This document shows, piece by piece, positions 5,456-5,509 of a stretch of DNA of 5,509 nucleotides (positions within the stretch are counted from its first letter, which is position 1; each line of letters starts with the position of its first letter). The position numbers and the translations under genes are program-made. A model generated the notes under the pieces. It saw only the letters and a program-made list of their open reading frames with translations, did not search any database and had not been told where the DNA came from. Where the stretch lies: assembly GCA_039184055.1 (NCBI GenBank), contig JBCDBH010000393.1:1-5509 (forward strand), given 5' to 3'. Source of the stretch: JBCDBH01 sp039184055. Lineage in GTDB: Bacteria; Acidobacteriota; Thermoanaerobaculia; Multivoradales; J023.

Positions 5456-5509
5456 ATGATCATCGCCATCACGAACCAAAAAGGTGGCGTCGGTAAGACG
5501 ACCACCGCC
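5456..5509 (+). CDS. parA: ParA/Soj-family chromosome-partition ATPase, 3'-partial (first 18 codons)
   Basis: The visible N-terminus MIIAITNQKGGVGKTTTA is the classic ParA/Soj/MinD-superfamily start with the deviant Walker A motif KGGVGKTT, including the signature lysine (residue 9) and the P-loop lysine (residue 14). ParA proteins bind ATP and nucleoid DNA and move ParB-parS complexes. The very short region before the P-loop fits a small chromosomal-type (Soj-like) ParA without an N-terminal regulatory domain. ATG 5456 is preferred; a TTG at 5417 would add 13 residues but is more likely part of the -35. The gene runs off the right edge, so whether parB follows cannot be seen. Other ParA-like ATPases with the same start motif cannot be fully excluded from 18 residues, but the palindrome array upstream supports a partition role. 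Confidence 0.85.
   Translation, partial: MIIAITNQKGGVGKTTTA

Overview
The window looks like a GC-rich bacterial chromosome. It carries four complete or near-complete genes, all on the + strand, then a non-coding stretch of about 945 bases, then the first 18 codons of a ParA-type ATPase at the right edge. Core housekeeping genes (ptsI, miaB, a DUF151/BFN nuclease family gene, parA) and an unrecognised charged coiled-coil protein would fit a lineage such as Acidobacteriota or Myxococcota/deltaproteobacteria. That placement is an impression from gene style, not something the window proves. Nothing here looks like phage, transposon or plasmid cargo.

Left part (1-3894): a probable operon. The phosphotransferase Enzyme I gene (ptsI) is cut by the left edge and lacks about 36 N-terminal residues. 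Its stop overlaps the start of the next gene in an ATGA junction. That next gene encodes a 287-residue protein with a membrane-anchor or lipoprotein-like N-terminus, a Pro/acid-rich linker and a conserved-looking charged helical C-terminal half, of unknown function. A 60-base spacer with hairpins precedes miaB, the tRNA-A37 methylthiotransferase. The set joins sugar/PEP signalling, an envelope-associated protein and tRNA modification, and may be co-transcribed.

Middle (3895-4510): a 112-base intergenic gap holds two tandem 20-base repeat units that together form a 14-bp inverted repeat. A TTGACC-type promoter follows, placed so close to the next ATG that its transcript should be leaderless. 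The gene is a DUF151/BFN bifunctional nuclease family member.

Right part (4511-5509): no credible coding sequence until parA. From 4844 to 5391 there are seven copies of a 16-bp palindrome, TGTCGGCGCGCCGACA. Four are identical as 18-mers with flanking A/T; the others carry one or two changes. They lie in unrelated spacer DNA directly upstream of parA, which also has a TTGACC promoter and no Shine-Dalgarno. The simplest reading is a partition centromere (parS-like cluster) and/or parA operator array. Its sequence shares only the outer TGT...ACA and the 16-bp length with canonical parS. This is the main point of interest in the window.
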